Below, in pieces: positions 1 to 7,105 of a stretch of DNA of 39,841 nt. A program made the translations under genes and the position numbers. The notes under the pieces were generated by a model. That model saw only the letters and a list, made by a program, of their open reading frames with translations, had not been told where the DNA came from and made no database searches. This DNA comes from CAZQFV01 sp964592645. Lineage in GTDB: Bacteria > Chloroflexota > Chloroflexia > DTKN01. Positions within the stretch are counted from its first letter, which is position 1. Every line of letters starts with the position of its first letter. The DNA lies in contig CAZQFV010000029.1 of assembly GCA_964592645.1 (NCBI GenBank), positions 1 to 39,841 on the forward strand, written 5' to 3'.

Positions 1-59
1 CGATCCGCGAGGGCGGCAAGACGGTGGGCGCCGGCGCGGTGACCCAGGTCCTGGAATAG
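1..59 (+). CDS. tuf: Elongation factor Tu, C-terminal end (partial)
   Basis: Only the last 18 codons and the stop are present, in frame from position 3. They read IREGGKTVGAGAVTQVLE, the strongly conserved C-terminal strand of EF-Tu domain 3. EF-Tu carries aminoacyl-tRNA to the ribosome as a GTP complex. The 5' part lies outside the window. rpmG follows 19 bases later, a common arrangement in bacteria (tuf-rpmG-tRNA-Trp-secE-nusG). Confidence 0.93.
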   Translation, partial: IREGGKTVGAGAVTQVLE

Positions 60-78
60 TAGCGAGGCAGCTTCTGCA

Positions 79-243
79 ATGGCCAAGAAGGAAGATCGCA
101 TTGTCGTGACTCTGGCATGCACAGAGTGTAAAGAGCACAACTATACGACCGAGAAGAACCGGAAGAACGACTCCGGGAGGATGGAACTGCGCAGGTACTG
201 TCCCCGGTGCCGTAAGCATCAGCTTCACCGGGAGGTCAAGTAG
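79..243 (+). CDS. rpmG: 50S ribosomal protein L33
   Basis: A 54-residue protein starting MAKKEDRIVV. It has the two CxxC pairs of the zinc-binding L33 type (ACTEC and YCPRC) and the usual basic C-terminus, at normal family length. L33 is a small 50S subunit protein near the E site. It sits between tuf and tRNA-Trp, as in many bacterial translation clusters. The zinc-type L33 is the one whose expression in some bacteria responds to zinc, but no Zur-like operator was recognised upstream. Confidence 0.95.
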   Translation: MAKKEDRIVVTLACTECKEHNYTTEKNRKNDSGRMELRRYCPRCRKHQLHREVK

Positions 244-277
244 TCGCATAGCGCGCCGGGTTCCGGCGCACACGCGC

Positions 278-353
<76 letters not shown>

Positions 354-399
354 CGGCACGTTTGCAGGCCGGAGGAATAGCCAGCGTCGGCGGTGAAGG

Positions 400-609
400 A
401 TGGACAAGAAAAAGGCAGGACCGAACCGAATCGTCTCTTGGTTTCGCGACGTGCGGGCGGAGATCCGGCGCGTTGTCTGGCCCACCTGGAAGGAACTGCG
501 CACGCTGACCCTGATCGTGTTGGTCCTTTCGATCGTGATGGCCCTGCTGATGTGGGCCTTTGACACGCTTTTTGCTAGCCTGTACTCGCTCTTGGGCACG
601 CTGATCTAG
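400..609 (+). CDS. secE: Preprotein translocase subunit SecE
   Basis: A 69-residue single-span SecE, the essential clamp subunit of the SecYEG channel in the inner membrane. The conserved amphipathic region WFRDVRAEIRRVVWPTWKE (roughly residues 13-31) is the SecE signature and precedes one hydrophobic segment (about 36-66). The length matches short one-TM SecE proteins. nusG follows after 58 bases, the standard pairing. Confidence 0.95.
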   Translation: MDKKKAGPNRIVSWFRDVRAEIRRVVWPTWKELRTLTLIVLVLSIVMALLMWAFDTLFASLYSLLGTLI

Positions 610-667
610 CGCGTCGCCGGCCTGGATCGCGGCGCGGCAAGTCCCGGCTTGGGTTGCCGGAGGACGT

Positions 668-1309
668 ATGGACGAGGAACGGGTACTCCCGATCGACGAG
701 GCTTCAGCAGAAGCGCCTGCCGAGGCGCTTCCGCCGGCCTCTGCCTCGGAAACGCCGGCGGCAGCGGTCCCGATCCCAGAAGAGGCCCGCTGGTACGTCG
801 TCCATACCTACTCCGGCTACGAGAACAAGGTCAAGCAGAACCTGGAGCAGCGCATCCGCTCGATGGGCGTGGTCGACCAGATCTTTCGTGTCCTTGTGCC
901 CAGCGAGGAAGAGATCGAGATTCGCGATGGTCAGCGCCGCAACGTGCAGCGCAAGATCTTTCCCGGCTATATCCTGGTGCAGATGCTCCTCTCCGACGAG
1001 ACCTGGCACGTGGTGCGCTATACCCCCGGGGTGACCGGGTTCGTCGGGCCGGACAGCAGGCCCGTGCCGCTGCCGGAGCACGAGGTCCAGGCGATCCTCA
1101 AGCAGATTGAGGCCGAGGCGCCCAAGATCCGCGTCGAGTTCTCCATCGGGCAGGCGGTGCGCATCGTCGACGGCCCCTTCAGCGACTTTGAGGGCGTGGT
1201 CGACGATATCGACCAGGAAAAGGGCAAGGTCCGCGTCCTGGTCTCGTTCTTTGGGCGCGAGACGCCGATCGAGCTGGATTTCATGCAGATCGAGCGTCTG
1301 GTGCCCTGA
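668..1309 (+). CDS. nusG: Transcription termination/antitermination protein NusG
   Basis: A 213-residue protein. After an acidic, Ala/Pro-rich N-terminal extension of about 37 residues comes the NGN domain (WYVVHTYSGYENKVKQNLEQRI), then the C-terminal KOW domain beginning near GQAVRIVDGPFSDFEGVV. NusG binds RNA polymerase and contacts Rho or ribosomal S10 through the KOW domain. The ATG is preceded by CCGGAGG at good distance. It is followed 33 bases later by rplK, the canonical order. Confidence 0.96.
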   Translation: MDEERVLPIDEASAEAPAEALPPASASETPAAAVPIPEEARWYVVHTYSGYENKVKQNLEQRIRSMGVVDQIFRVLVPSEEEIEIRDGQRRNVQRKIFPGYILVQMLLSDETWHVVRYTPGVTGFVGPDSRPVPLPEHEVQAILKQIEAEAPKIRVEFSIGQAVRIVDGPFSDFEGVVDDIDQEKGKVRVLVSFFGRETPIELDFMQIERLVP

Positions 1310-1342
1310 TCGGGGACCGATAACTGAACTGTGAGGTGTGTG

Positions 1343-1768
1343 GTGGCCAAGAAGGTAGCAGCAGTCATCCGTTTGCAGATCTCGGCCGGCAAAGCTACGC
1401 CGGCTCCGCCCGTCGGCCCGGCCCTGGGCCAGCACGGCCTGAACATCATGGCCTTTTGCAAGGAGTACAATGCCCGGACGGCCGGCATGGCCGGCTCGAT
1501 CGTCCCCGTGGAGATCACCGTCTACGAGGACCGCTCGTTTACCTTTGTGACCAAGACTCCGCCGGCCGCCGACATGCTGCGCAAGGCCGCCGGCGTCGAC
1601 AAGGGCTCCCGCGAGCCCAACCGCAGCAAGGTCGGACGCATCACCCGCAGCCAGCTCCGCGAGATCGCCCAGGCTAAGATGCCCGATCTCAGCGCCCAGA
1701 CTATCGAGGCCGCCGAAAAGATCATCGCCGGCACCGCCCGCAACATGGGTATCGAGATTGTGGACTGA
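1343..1768 (+). CDS. rplK: 50S ribosomal protein L11
   Basis: 141 residues from a GTG start (VAKKVAAVIRLQI). The alternative in-frame GTG four codons upstream (1331) is less likely, because GAGGTG at 1333-1338 sits at proper ribosome-binding distance from 1343 and the resulting length equals the usual 141 of L11. The N-terminal ATPAPPVGPALGQHG motif and the C-terminal RNA-binding domain are intact. L11 binds the GTPase-associated region of 23S rRNA. It is probably cotranscribed with rplA. Confidence 0.96.
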   Translation: MAKKVAAVIRLQISAGKATPAPPVGPALGQHGLNIMAFCKEYNARTAGMAGSIVPVEITVYEDRSFTFVTKTPPAADMLRKAAGVDKGSREPNRSKVGRITRSQLREIAQAKMPDLSAQTIEAAEKIIAGTARNMGIEIVD

Positions 1769-1824
1769 TTGAGAGCAGGGAACGTGGGAGGGCTGACGCC
1801 CGCCAGGACCACGAGGAGAAAGAG

Positions 1825-2544
1825 ATGCGCAAACGAGGGAAAAAGTACCGTGAAGCAGCCCAGTTGGTCGATCAATCCCGCCTTTACAGCCCCCGCGAGG
1901 CCATGGAGCTGGTGAAGAGGGCCTCGATCAGCAAGTTCGACGGCGCGGTGGACGTGCACCTGCGCATGGGGGTCGACCCGCGCAAGACCGACCAGCAGAT
2001 CCGCGGCACGGTGATCCTGCCCCACGGCACGGGCAAGCCGGTGCGGGTGCTGGTCTTTGCCGAGGGCGAGGCGGAAAAGATCGCCCGCGACGCCGGCGCC
2101 GACTATGTCGGCAGCACCGAGCTGGCCGAGCGGATCGAGAAGGAGGGCTGGACCGATTTCGATGTGGCCATCGCCATCCCCAGCATGATGCGCGTGGTGG
2201 GCCGCCTGGGCCGGGTGCTGGGGCGCAAAGGCTTGATGCCCAACCCCAAGAGCGGTACCGTGGTCAACCAGGAGGACCTGCCGCGGGTGATCGGCGAGGT
2301 CCGCCGCGGCAAGGTCGAGTTCCGCACCGACAAGCAGGCCCTGATCCATGTCACCATCGGTCGGGTCTCCTTCGGCGCGGATCAGCTCTATGAGAACTTT
2401 ATCGGCCTGGTGGATGCTATCCGCCGGGCCAAGCCGGCCTCGGTCAAGGGGACCTATGTCCGTTCCATCGTCGTCAGCCCGACGATGGGTCCCGGGGTGC
2501 GGGTGGATGTGGCGGAGGCGCTGGCGGTCAAGACTGCCGTCTAG
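1825..2544 (+). CDS. rplA: 50S ribosomal protein L1
   Basis: 239 residues, normal for bacterial L1. It contains the conserved stretch GRLGRVLGRKGLMPNPKSGT near residues 130-149 and the C-terminal signature TMGPGVRVD. L1 binds the mobile L1 stalk of 23S rRNA at the E site and in many bacteria represses its own rplKA mRNA. The ATG follows GAGGAGAAAGAG. An untranslated leader of about 200 bases with regulatory structure separates it from rplJ. Confidence 0.97.
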   Translation: MRKRGKKYREAAQLVDQSRLYSPREAMELVKRASISKFDGAVDVHLRMGVDPRKTDQQIRGTVILPHGTGKPVRVLVFAEGEAEKIARDAGADYVGSTELAERIEKEGWTDFDVAIAIPSMMRVVGRLGRVLGRKGLMPNPKSGTVVNQEDLPRVIGEVRRGKVEFRTDKQALIHVTIGRVSFGADQLYENFIGLVDAIRRAKPASVKGTYVRSIVVSPTMGPGVRVDVAEALAVKTAV

Positions 2545-2559
2545 CGCCGCCCTTACCAA

Positions 2560-2645
2560 GCGAGTTCTGATTCGCCCTAGACAGCAGGCGCCTGCGGGCT
2601 CAATGGGGATACCCACCTGCCGAGGCGAGACCGATTCTCTCGTGC
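2560..2645 (+). promoter_or_regulatory. Ribosomal protein L10 leader RNA
   Basis: The rplA-rplJ gap contains the conserved core of the L10 leader family (Rfam L10_leader type). ACAGCAGGCGCCTGCGGG at 2581 onward is followed by a CCACCTGCCGAGG segment that forms the kink-turn-containing stem bound by the L10(L12)4 complex. An outer pairing TCGCC (2572-2576) with GGCGA (2623-2627) closes the element. By family knowledge, excess L10-L12 binds here and reduces rplJL expression. Boundaries are approximate. Confidence 0.8.
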
Positions 2646-2657
2646 CAACGAGCGATA

Positions 2658-2693
2658 GGCTCCTGTGTCTGGGGCGCAGGGGCCTTTCTTTTT
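2658..2693 (+). terminator. Intrinsic terminator/attenuator in the rplJ leader
   Basis: A ten-base-pair stem pairs 2658-2667 (GGCTCCTGTG) with 2675-2684 (CGCAGGGGCC, two G-U pairs) across a 7-base loop. It is followed directly by TTTCTTTTT (2685-2693). This is the best Rho-independent terminator in the window. It lies between the L10 leader and the rplJ start, so it probably acts as the switchable attenuator of rplJL, as in Bacillus-type L10 leaders. Confidence 0.82.
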
Positions 2694-2748
2694 GCAGGCG
2701 TGGAGTGCGGCAGCCTTGCTGCCGCCAGAAGAGCTAAGGAGGTTATGG

Positions 2749-3288
2749 ATGCCGACAGAGAAGAAACGGAGCATCGTGGCCCAGCTGTCCGCGGAACTGG
2801 CCCGCAGCAACCTGGTGATCCTCACCGATTACCGGGGGCTGACGATGAAGGACCTGACGACGGTCCGGCGCGCCCTGGCCCGGAATGGCGTGGGCTACCA
2901 TGTGGTCAAGAACACGCTCCTGCGGCTGGCCCTGGGAGACTCCGCGGCCACCCTGGAGCCCTACCTGGAGGGACCTACGGCGATCGCCTTGGCCTTCGAG
3001 GACACCGTGGCCGCGGCCAAGGCGCTCCACGAGCAGATGGGGGTTTTCCCCGTGATCAAGGTCAAGGGCGGCCTGCTCGAGGGCCAGGCGGTTTCTCCGG
3101 AGGGGGTCAAGGCCCTGGCCACCCTGCCCCCGCGCCCGGTGCTGCTGGGCCAGCTCGTGGGGATGATCCAGGCGCCGGCCGCCAACCTGCTCGGAGTCCT
3201 GACGGCCAGCATGCGCCAGTTGCTCTATGTCCTCCAGCAGCGCGCTGAGCAGGGCGCCGCGGAGGCCCCGGCGGCCGAGGCCGCCTAG
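2749..3288 (+). CDS. rplJ: 50S ribosomal protein L10
   Basis: 179 residues from ATG 2749, which is 6 bases downstream of AAGGAGG (2736-2742). The out-of-frame ATG at 2745 and longer upstream extensions are discounted. The sequence MPTEKKRSIVAQLSAEL and the motif LVILTDYRGLTMKDL are typical L10. The C-terminal helix (LRQLLYVLQQRAEQ), which binds L7/L12 dimers, ends in an Ala/Glu-rich tail. L10 is the base of the L12 stalk and, with L12, the ligand of the leader RNA upstream. Confidence 0.96.
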   Translation: MPTEKKRSIVAQLSAELARSNLVILTDYRGLTMKDLTTVRRALARNGVGYHVVKNTLLRLALGDSAATLEPYLEGPTAIALAFEDTVAAAKALHEQMGVFPVIKVKGGLLEGQAVSPEGVKALATLPPRPVLLGQLVGMIQAPAANLLGVLTASMRQLLYVLQQRAEQGAAEAPAAEAA

Positions 3289-3357
3289 CGCGCCGCACCC
3301 GGAACGGGTACGTGTATCCTCGTCTACGGACAGAATGATAGTCAAAAGGAGAAAGAG

Positions 3358-3753
3358 ATGGCTTCCGAGAAACTGCAGCAGATCATGAATCAAATCGAGG
3401 GCCTGACCCTGATCGAGGTCGCCGAGCTGGTCAAAATGATGCAGGAGAGCTGGGGCATCTCCGCGGCCGCGCCGGTGGCGGTGGCGGCCACGGCGGCCGC
3501 GGCGGCCGCGCCCGCGGCGGCCGCCCCGGTTGAGGAAAAGACCGAGTTCACCGTCTTTCTCAAGGACGGCGGCCCGCGCAAGATCCAGGTCATCAAGGTC
3601 GTCCGCGAGCTCATCCCCGGCCTGGGCCTGAAAGAGGCCAAGGAGTTGGTCGAAAGCGCCCCCAAGCCCATCCTGGAGAACGTTCCCAAGGACCAGGCCG
3701 AGGCGGCCAAGGCCAAGCTGGAAGAGGCCGGCGCGGTCGTCGAGCTTCGGTAA
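3358..3753 (+). CDS. rplL: 50S ribosomal protein L7/L12
   Basis: 131 residues with the N-terminal dimerisation domain (LTLIEVAELVKMMQESWGI), a long Ala/Pro hinge (about residues 38-57), and the C-terminal factor-binding domain with KIQVIKVVRE and GLGLKEAKELVESAP. It forms the flexible stalk that recruits translation GTPases. It is preceded by AAAAGGAGAAAGAG. It is the last gene of the plus-strand cluster; rpoB, the usual neighbour, is absent. Confidence 0.97.
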   Translation: MASEKLQQIMNQIEGLTLIEVAELVKMMQESWGISAAAPVAVAATAAAAAAPAAAAPVEEKTEFTVFLKDGGPRKIQVIKVVRELIPGLGLKEAKELVESAPKPILENVPKDQAEAAKAKLEEAGAVVELR

Positions 3754-3789
3754 GATCGGGCGCCTTTCGCATCCAAGACGCCTGCGGAC

Positions 3790-3841
3790 CAAAGACACGA
3801 AGACGCAGAGCTCCCCGGAGCTTTGGGCCTTCGTGTCTTTG
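3790..3841. repeat. Long hairpin repeat between convergent genes (possible bidirectional terminator)
   Basis: CAAAGACACGAAG at 3790-3802 pairs perfectly over 13 bases with CTTCGTGTCTTTG at 3829-3841. A smaller AGCTC/GAGCT hairpin (3809-3813/3818-3822) sits in the loop. Elements built on AAAGACACGAAG occur widely as dispersed palindromes in environmental bacterial genomes; that is general recollection, not a search result. It lies exactly where rplL and the minus-strand GT87 gene converge, so it may end transcription from both sides. The T-tract is poor. Confidence 0.65.
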
Positions 3842-3872
3842 TGTTCTATCCTCCCCCCGGCGCCTTGGCTCT

Positions 3873-5012
3873 TCAACTCCCCTCGGCCTTGGGCCCCGGC
3901 GTCTGGGCCGGCTCCAGGATCAACCCCATGAGAAGCACGACCCCCGGCCAGAGGTCCACTCCCAGCGCCCGGAACGTGGGCTCCCAGCGCAGGAACGAGT
4001 CCGCCCAGGCCAGGGCATAGGCCGGCAGGGCGGCCCACCAGCGCCGCTCCCGCGCCAGCCAGGGCAGCGCCGATGCCGTGCCCAGCAGCAGGCTCGGGCC
4101 GGAGAGGTACGGCGTCACCAGCAATCCCCCGACGACGGCCATGCTCAGCAGCCGAGCGCTCCAGCCCTCCCGGCGGTAGCTCCAGGCCAGCAGCCCGAAG
4201 ATGGCCGCGGCCAGCGGGACGAGCGCCCACGCCGGTTGCTCCAGCCCCATCTCCTGGAGCGCCATCCAGGAATCGACACGCGGCAGGGGGAGCGGCGGCA
4301 GGCTCTGCGCGCTTTCGGCGATGCGCCGGGGCCAATCCCAGCCGGCCCAGGCGCTGCTCAGCGCGATGGCCGCCAGGGCGGCGGCAAGGGCTGCCGCCCA
4401 GCGCCGCCAAGGGCCGGCTAGCAGGTGCAGCAAGACCAGCGCCGCGGCCAGCAGCGCCGCCTGGGGCTTGGCCGTCAGCAGCAGGAGCGCCGCCCCTAGC
4501 GCCGGCCCCGGCCCCCAAAAACCGGGCCGGCCGCGCCGGGCGCCCGGCTCGAGCTGCCGGCCGGCGCCCTCCCCCTTTCCCCAGCAGGCCGCGACGATGA
4601 GCAGCCCGGCCAGCCCTACACCGTCCACCTGCCCCTGCAGCATCGCCGTCAGTAGGTAGGGGCTGGTGCCCGCCAGCAGCAGCGCCGGCCACCGCCGGCC
4701 GCCGAACCACCCGGCCACGCCCAGCGTCAGCGCTAGCGTGGCCCCGGCCAGCAGGACCCACCCCAACCGCTCCGGAAGGAGGGCCAGCGGGGCCAGCGCC
4801 AGGAAGAGCCACGGGGGGTTGTAGACGCCGGGGACGGCGTAGGGGTCCTGCCGCAGCCAAAAGGCGCGCGTGGCCGGGTAAAAGTGCAGGCCCCAGTCGC
4901 GCCCGGCCCCCAGGGGCGAGTGCTCCGCCGGCCCCAGGGCCAGCCACAGGCCGGCGATCAGCGCGCCTAGAGCGAGCGCCAGGACCAGGTAGCTCAGCCA
5001 TCCGGGCCGCAA
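3873..5012 (-). CDS. GT87-family integral membrane glycosyltransferase
   Basis: 379 residues, mostly hydrophobic, with about ten predicted membrane segments. An extracytoplasmic loop near the N-terminus carries DWGLHFYPATRAFWLRQDPY followed by VYNPPWLFLALAPLALL. This arrangement is typical of GT87 (DUF2029) polyprenyl-phosphate-dependent mannosyltransferase-like enzymes. The start is TTG at 5012 with AGGAGG upstream. It is the last gene of the five-gene minus-strand run, 31 bases after the sulfatase-fold gene. Donor and acceptor cannot be told from sequence. Confidence 0.8.
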   Translation of the reverse strand: MRPGWLSYLVLALALGALIAGLWLALGPAEHSPLGAGRDWGLHFYPATRAFWLRQDPYAVPGVYNPPWLFLALAPLALLPERLGWVLLAGATLALTLGVAGWFGGRRWPALLLAGTSPYLLTAMLQGQVDGVGLAGLLIVAACWGKGEGAGRQLEPGARRGRPGFWGPGPALGAALLLLTAKPQAALLAAALVLLHLLAGPWRRWAAALAAALAAIALSSAWAGWDWPRRIAESAQSLPPLPLPRVDSWMALQEMGLEQPAWALVPLAAAIFGLLAWSYRREGWSARLLSMAVVGGLLVTPYLSGPSLLLGTASALPWLARERRWWAALPAYALAWADSFLRWEPTFRALGVDLWPGVVLLMGLILEPAQTPGPKAEGS

Positions 5013-5043
5013 GGCGGTGCTCCTCCTATGCTGACATTGTGCT

Positions 5044-7074
5044 CTAGTACCCGCCTTCCCGCAGCATCGCCCGGACGCGCTCGTCGGTGCCGGCCGGGAC
5101 CTGGCTGCGCGGCAGCGATTCCTCCACCGCCACGGCCTGCGCCAGCCAGCGCCGCAGCAGCCGCACGTACTCCTCGGCCCGCACGGGCTCCCGCGCCGCC
5201 AGGTTCACCTGCTCCTGGGGATCGTCCTGCAGGTCGTAGAGCTCTACCTGGTCGTCGGCAAAACGATAGATCAGCTTCCAGCCCTGGTAGCGCACGGTCT
5301 TGAGCTCGCCGGGAGAGCTGTGGATCATCTCGCCGTAGATGGGCACCTCTGCCAGCTCTGCCCCGCGCAGCAGCGGCCACAGGCTGCGCCCATGCGACTC
5401 CGGCGGCGGCTCCACGCCGGCCGCCTCCAGCAGCGTGGGCAGCACGTCCAGCAGTTGCACCGGCTCGGCGATGGCCCGCCCCGGCCCCATGATCCCCGGC
5501 CCGGCGACGATCAGCGGCACATGCAGCAGCTCGTCGTACATCGTCGTCCCGTGGCCGTAGCCGCCATGGTCCAGGAACTCTTCCCCATGGTCGCTGTGCA
5601 GCACGACCAACGTGCGGTCGGATAGCCCCAGCCGGTCCAGCTCGTCCAGCACCGGCCCGATCGCCGCGTCGACGTCGTGGATCTCGCCGTCGTAGAGCGA
5701 AACCAGGGCGGCGCGCTGCTCCGCCGGCACGAGCATGGCGCCGTTGTCCACCAGGTCCCAAAAGTCCAGGGCCTGCAGGCTGTTCAGTTGGGCCTCCGAG
5801 ATGCCGGCCGGGAGCGAGGGGAACGGACGGGAGGGAGCGTAGGTGGTGTGGGGCTCCATGTAGTAGAGCCACAGGAAGAAGCGCTCGCCGCGGTGCTCGC
5901 GGAGAAAGTCCACCCCGTAGCGGCTGACGTAGCGGCCGTCGTTGGCCGTGGTCAGACGGGGGTCAAAGAGCAGCTCGTGGCTGCCCTGGACGGCGCGGCG
6001 CAGGAGCGCCGATCGCCAGGCCAGGCCGATGAGCGGGCGCTGCCGCAACTGTTCCAGGTCGAAGGGCTCGCCCTCGCGAAAGGCGACAAAGCCACCAAAG
6101 CCCTGCTCGAAGGCGTTTTCCACCGTCAGCCAGGCGTTGGTCAGGTAGGCCTGGGTGAGGTAGCCGCCCGACTGCAGCGACTCGGCCAGGGTGGTGCGCA
6201 GCGGGTCCAGGCGCGACTGCATGCGCAGCCCCCGCCAGGCGTAGGTGTCGAGCTCGGTGGGGTACATCCCGGTGAGCATCGACGCGACCGAGGGCAGCGT
6301 CCAGGAGGACTGGGCAAAGGCGGCCTGGAAGCGGACGCCGCGGCGGGCCAGGGCGTCGATGTTCGGGCTGATGGATGGGTCGTAGCCGTAGGCGCCGAGG
6401 TGGTCGGCGCGCAGGGTATCGACGGTGATGAGGACGATATTGGGCCTTTCGGCGGTGGCGGGCTCGCCGGCCGGCCGGGCCAGGGCCGGCCGCAGGACGT
6501 TGCGGTAGAGGCCCACGGCGATCGTCAGCAGCAGCGCGGCGCTGGCGATGGCCGGCAGCCCCAGGTGCCCGGCGGCGCGCCGGAGGGAGCGCCGCCGGCC
6601 CGGCCCGTTTTCCCACCAGCGGGCCACAAGGGCGGCCAAGGCGCCGCCAAAGGCCCCGACGATAAGGCCGGCCAGGGTGCAGAGGGCCAGGGCCAGGGGG
6701 CGGTTGCGGTTGCCCGGGGGGAGCTCCAGCAGCTTGTAGGTATAGATACAGGAGGCGGCAGAGGTGCCCCCGGCCAGGATGGCGAACCAGAGGCCCAGGA
6801 GGAGGGGCCGGCCGGCCGGCCGGCGGAGGAGGCCCAGCAGGGCGCCGAGGAGCAGCCCGGCCGTTCCCATAAGCACGGCAAAGCCCAGCGCGTAGAGCGC
6901 CGTCGTGTAGGCCATGGCCTGCAGCCGCACGCGCACGTGGCTGAAGATGTCCCCCTGCGCCAGCAGCGGGAGGTTGTCCGCGAAGCCGTACAGCACGGCC
7001 CATGCCAGGCCGGCCCACAGCGCGGTCGTGAACGGCGTCAGGTAGGATGGCTTTTTGGTCTCGGACGTTGTCAT
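5044..7074 (-). CDS. Membrane-anchored sulfatase-fold enzyme with Thr at the catalytic position
   Basis: 676 residues. Five hydrophobic segments (about 15-33, 55-82, 90-113, 127-152, 172-192) precede an alkaline-phosphatase-superfamily domain that starts at PNIVLITVDTLRADHLGAYG (211-230). The usual sulfatase CxPxR motif is replaced by TLPSV, with T259 at the formylglycine position and no following Arg. Metal-site segments such as HSDHGEEFLDHGGYGHG remain. Five TM helices plus an external sulfatase domain with Thr recalls the topology of LtaS-type phosphoglycerol transferases, so a phosphotransferase or phosphodiesterase acting on an envelope polymer is possible. Ordinary FGly sulfatase activity looks unlikely. 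The gene sits between the propeller gene and GT87. Confidence 0.8.
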   Translation of the reverse strand: MTTSETKKPSYLTPFTTALWAGLAWAVLYGFADNLPLLAQGDIFSHVRVRLQAMAYTTALYALGFAVLMGTAGLLLGALLGLLRRPAGRPLLLGLWFAILAGGTSAASCIYTYKLLELPPGNRNRPLALALCTLAGLIVGAFGGALAALVARWWENGPGRRRSLRRAAGHLGLPAIASAALLLTIAVGLYRNVLRPALARPAGEPATAERPNIVLITVDTLRADHLGAYGYDPSISPNIDALARRGVRFQAAFAQSSWTLPSVASMLTGMYPTELDTYAWRGLRMQSRLDPLRTTLAESLQSGGYLTQAYLTNAWLTVENAFEQGFGGFVAFREGEPFDLEQLRQRPLIGLAWRSALLRRAVQGSHELLFDPRLTTANDGRYVSRYGVDFLREHRGERFFLWLYYMEPHTTYAPSRPFPSLPAGISEAQLNSLQALDFWDLVDNGAMLVPAEQRAALVSLYDGEIHDVDAAIGPVLDELDRLGLSDRTLVVLHSDHGEEFLDHGGYGHGTTMYDELLHVPLIVAGPGIMGPGRAIAEPVQLLDVLPTLLEAAGVEPPPESHGRSLWPLLRGAELAEVPIYGEMIHSSPGELKTVRYQGWKLIYRFADDQVELYDLQDDPQEQVNLAAREPVRAEEYVRLLRRWLAQAVAVEESLPRSQVPAGTDERVRAMLREGGY

Positions 7075-7105
7075 TTCGCTCTACCCGCCGGGGGGGGGCC
7101 GGGGC

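Noticed and set aside
2743..5001. 752-codon minus-strand frame across rplJ, rplL and GT87
   Set aside because: It runs antisense to two ribosomal genes and out of frame through GT87; low-complexity composition.
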